A stretch of DNA of 64,000 bases from Gracilariopsis chorda (lineage: Eukaryota; Rhodophyta; Florideophyceae; Gracilariales; Gracilariaceae): the NCBI GenBank assembly GCA_003194525.1, contig NBIV01000257.1, positions 1 to 64,000 on the forward strand, in the 5' to 3' direction. A program made the position numbers and the translations under genes. The notes under the pieces were generated by a model that worked only from the letters and a program-made list of their open reading frames with translations, had not been told where the DNA came from and ran no database searches. Below, piece by piece: positions 62,591 through 64,000 of the stretch (positions are counted from its first letter, which is position 1; every line of letters starts with the position of its first letter).

Positions 62591-62716
62591 TGAGATACAA
62601 CCCAAACCAAGAATGAAGAATGTATCATCTCGTTTGAACGAAGACGAAGGATTTGCCAAGTTATGTCGACCGATCTAGTAGATATCCCTTCAAAGTTTAA
62701 ACTAAAACTAACGTTT

Positions 62717-62773
62717 TGGTGGGAGTTAGCGGCACAGTTTGACGATCAAGAACTAAAACGCTAACTCCTACCA
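62717..62773. repeat. Inverted repeat H6, 15-bp arms
   Basis: Arms 62717-62731 and 62759-62773 pair with one mismatch around a 27-nt loop. Confidence 0.7.
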
Positions 62774-63317
62774 CACCTTTGTTGACGGAAGCTCTCATCG
62801 TGTAGAGAAAGTGAGCAAGTGATTGATGTTATCACCGTTCTGTTCCAGGGGCCAACTGGTCGCAGGGATCAAAATCGGGGGTTGCAAAGGAATGAACAAC
62901 GCGGGTCCGCCAGGCATCTCACACCAAGGGTACGACAATTTAATGCAAGGAATTATTTGATCCGAATGATGCACACTCACACGACGGCTTTAAAAACGAA
63001 CTGCTGCTGCACATCGCCTTGACACTTTCCTCACAGCCCTCCCGCGAACTCTAGAAGTCAAGCCGTTCGTCACTGACAAGAACGGCGGTTCTGTGTCTGC
63101 CTGCAACATCCTTTCCACAATCGCAACAGATCTAGACTGTTTCTGCGATCAGCGATCTGTGCTTAGATCGTTTGTCAGCAACTAGAGACCGCTTTAGTCA
63201 CCAGGTCTGGTGCAATCTCTGTAGCCTTCGCGCCGTTTCCAAACTATATCGGCTGGAGTGAAGACCATACTCGCGTAACCACGCACCAGGATTCTTGTCC
63301 TTTCCTACCCCCCCGCA

Positions 63318-64000
63318 ATGTCAGTTGTTGTTGACACGCCAGGCAATGGTTACCCCTCGGTTCCCAATGATTTGGCCGGCGTGGAGCGAATGTGTGAACA
63401 GCTCTACACAGCTCAGGATGCCACAACTCGCCAGCAGGCCGAATCCGCTCTACTTACACTCGCGTCCAATCCACGCAATTTGACACAATGCACTATGATC
63501 CTCGAGAACTCGGCAGTAAGTAACTATCCCCAACCTTTCCCCTCAACTCATCTCTGATGAGAACGAGGTGCAAATCATTTCTGCGGTACTCTAACACATC
63601 ACCTTCCTACCCTATGATTGTTCCCTGCACCTTGATCTTCTGCCACAATTCCGCAGGCACCGTATGCTCAAAAATTTGCGGCATGGACACTCACCAAACT
63701 CATAACTTCCTATTGGTCACAGATTGGGACTGAGGAACGTGTGCAGCTGCGCAACTATGTGCTCAACTACATGGCGAACAAGGGGCCTCAACTTGAGCAG
63801 TACGTGCGATTAGAACTGACCACATTACTTTGCCGCATAACAAAGCTGGGGTGGACAGATGGAGATAGTCACAGGGGTATCGTCGACGATGTTTGCCGCT
63901 TTCTTGATGCATCGGAAGAGCACTGCGTCATTGGCCTCCAGATTCTTGCTCGTCTGGTTTCTGATATGAATACCAGCACAACAACTTTTCGTCGCACAAT
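63318..64000 (+). CDS. XPO7: Exportin-7-like nuclear transport receptor, N-terminal part
   Basis: Karyopherin-beta family protein that carries cargo across the nuclear pore with Ran-GTP. Exon 1 (63318-63515) starts MSVVVDTPGNG and has the importin-beta N-terminal pattern GVERMCEQLYTAQDATTRQQAESALL. A GTAAGT-to-CCGCAG intron (63516-63656, 141 nt) follows. Exon 2 (63657 on) reads APYAQKFAAWTLTKLI, QLRNYVLNYMANKGPQLEQYV and LLCRITKLGWTDGDSH, where RNYVLNYL and RITKLGW are characteristic of XPO7 rather than XPO4. The gene runs past the window end; only about 180 of roughly 1,100 residues are present. Confidence 0.87.

Larger units (their letters stand above)
61073..63317. other. Intergenic region with a cluster of hairpins
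   Basis: No convincing gene. It contains six inverted repeats between 61868 and 62773, listed separately, and the promoter region of exportin-7. Confidence 0.5.

Overview
The window looks like nuclear DNA of a red alga. Its genes are mostly intronless or carry one short GT-AG intron, and one plastid-type protein has an N-terminus starting MAFV followed by a basic, Ser-rich stretch, the usual red-algal transit peptide form. There are two GT61-type glycosyltransferases and a canonical eukaryotic set (RNASEH2A, RPB4, TRAPPC5, KDSR, C9orf78/TLS1, exportin-7). I think of a florideophyte such as Chondrus, but the species is inference.

The left half (1-35.4 kb) is a nest of Ty3-type LTR retrotransposons. 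Two near-identical copies of a large (about 11.5 kb) chromodomain element, here called A, lie head to head: A1 on the minus strand (1-10134, 3' end off-window) and A2 on the plus strand (20053-32478). Each has gag, pol with PR-RT-RNH-IN-chromodomain, and an extra antisense ORF between pol and the 3' LTR. A1 keeps gag and most of pol open, while A2 keeps the antisense ORF open. Between them lie two older, decayed elements, B (minus, 10369-14832) and C (plus, about 15.1-20.05 kb). The missing 3' half of B lies beyond A2 at 33200-35371 in the opposite orientation. Target-site duplications, LTR orientation and reading frames agree that 10135-20052 was inverted by recombination between A1 and A2. 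Several solo LTRs (13088-13991, 16923-17851, 30939-31850, 33703-34515, and one split by A2) are nested in these elements, most with exact 5-bp duplications.

The A elements and related solo LTRs are studded, in coding and non-coding parts alike, with tiny perfect inverted repeats, typically a 4-bp stem of form CCNN/NNGG around a 3-5 nt loop. In related LTR families stem sequences differ but stay complementary. Neighbouring genes and elements B and C do not obviously show this.

The right half (35.4-64 kb) is gene-dense: a kinase pseudogene, a GT61 gene, a plastid pseudokinase-like gene with a frameshift, a small membrane protein, a second GT61 gene with a poly-lysine tract, a protein with a coatomer-alpha-like C-terminus, RNASEH2A with a PIP-box-like motif in its second exon, an MPPED-type phosphoesterase, RPB4 with an apparent 1-nt frameshift, KDSR, C9orf78/TLS1, TRAPPC5, two uncharacterised proteins, a DUF1295 membrane protein and the start of exportin-7. 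A 0.9-kb stretch at 61.87-62.78 kb holds six inverted repeats, several shaped like small-RNA precursors.
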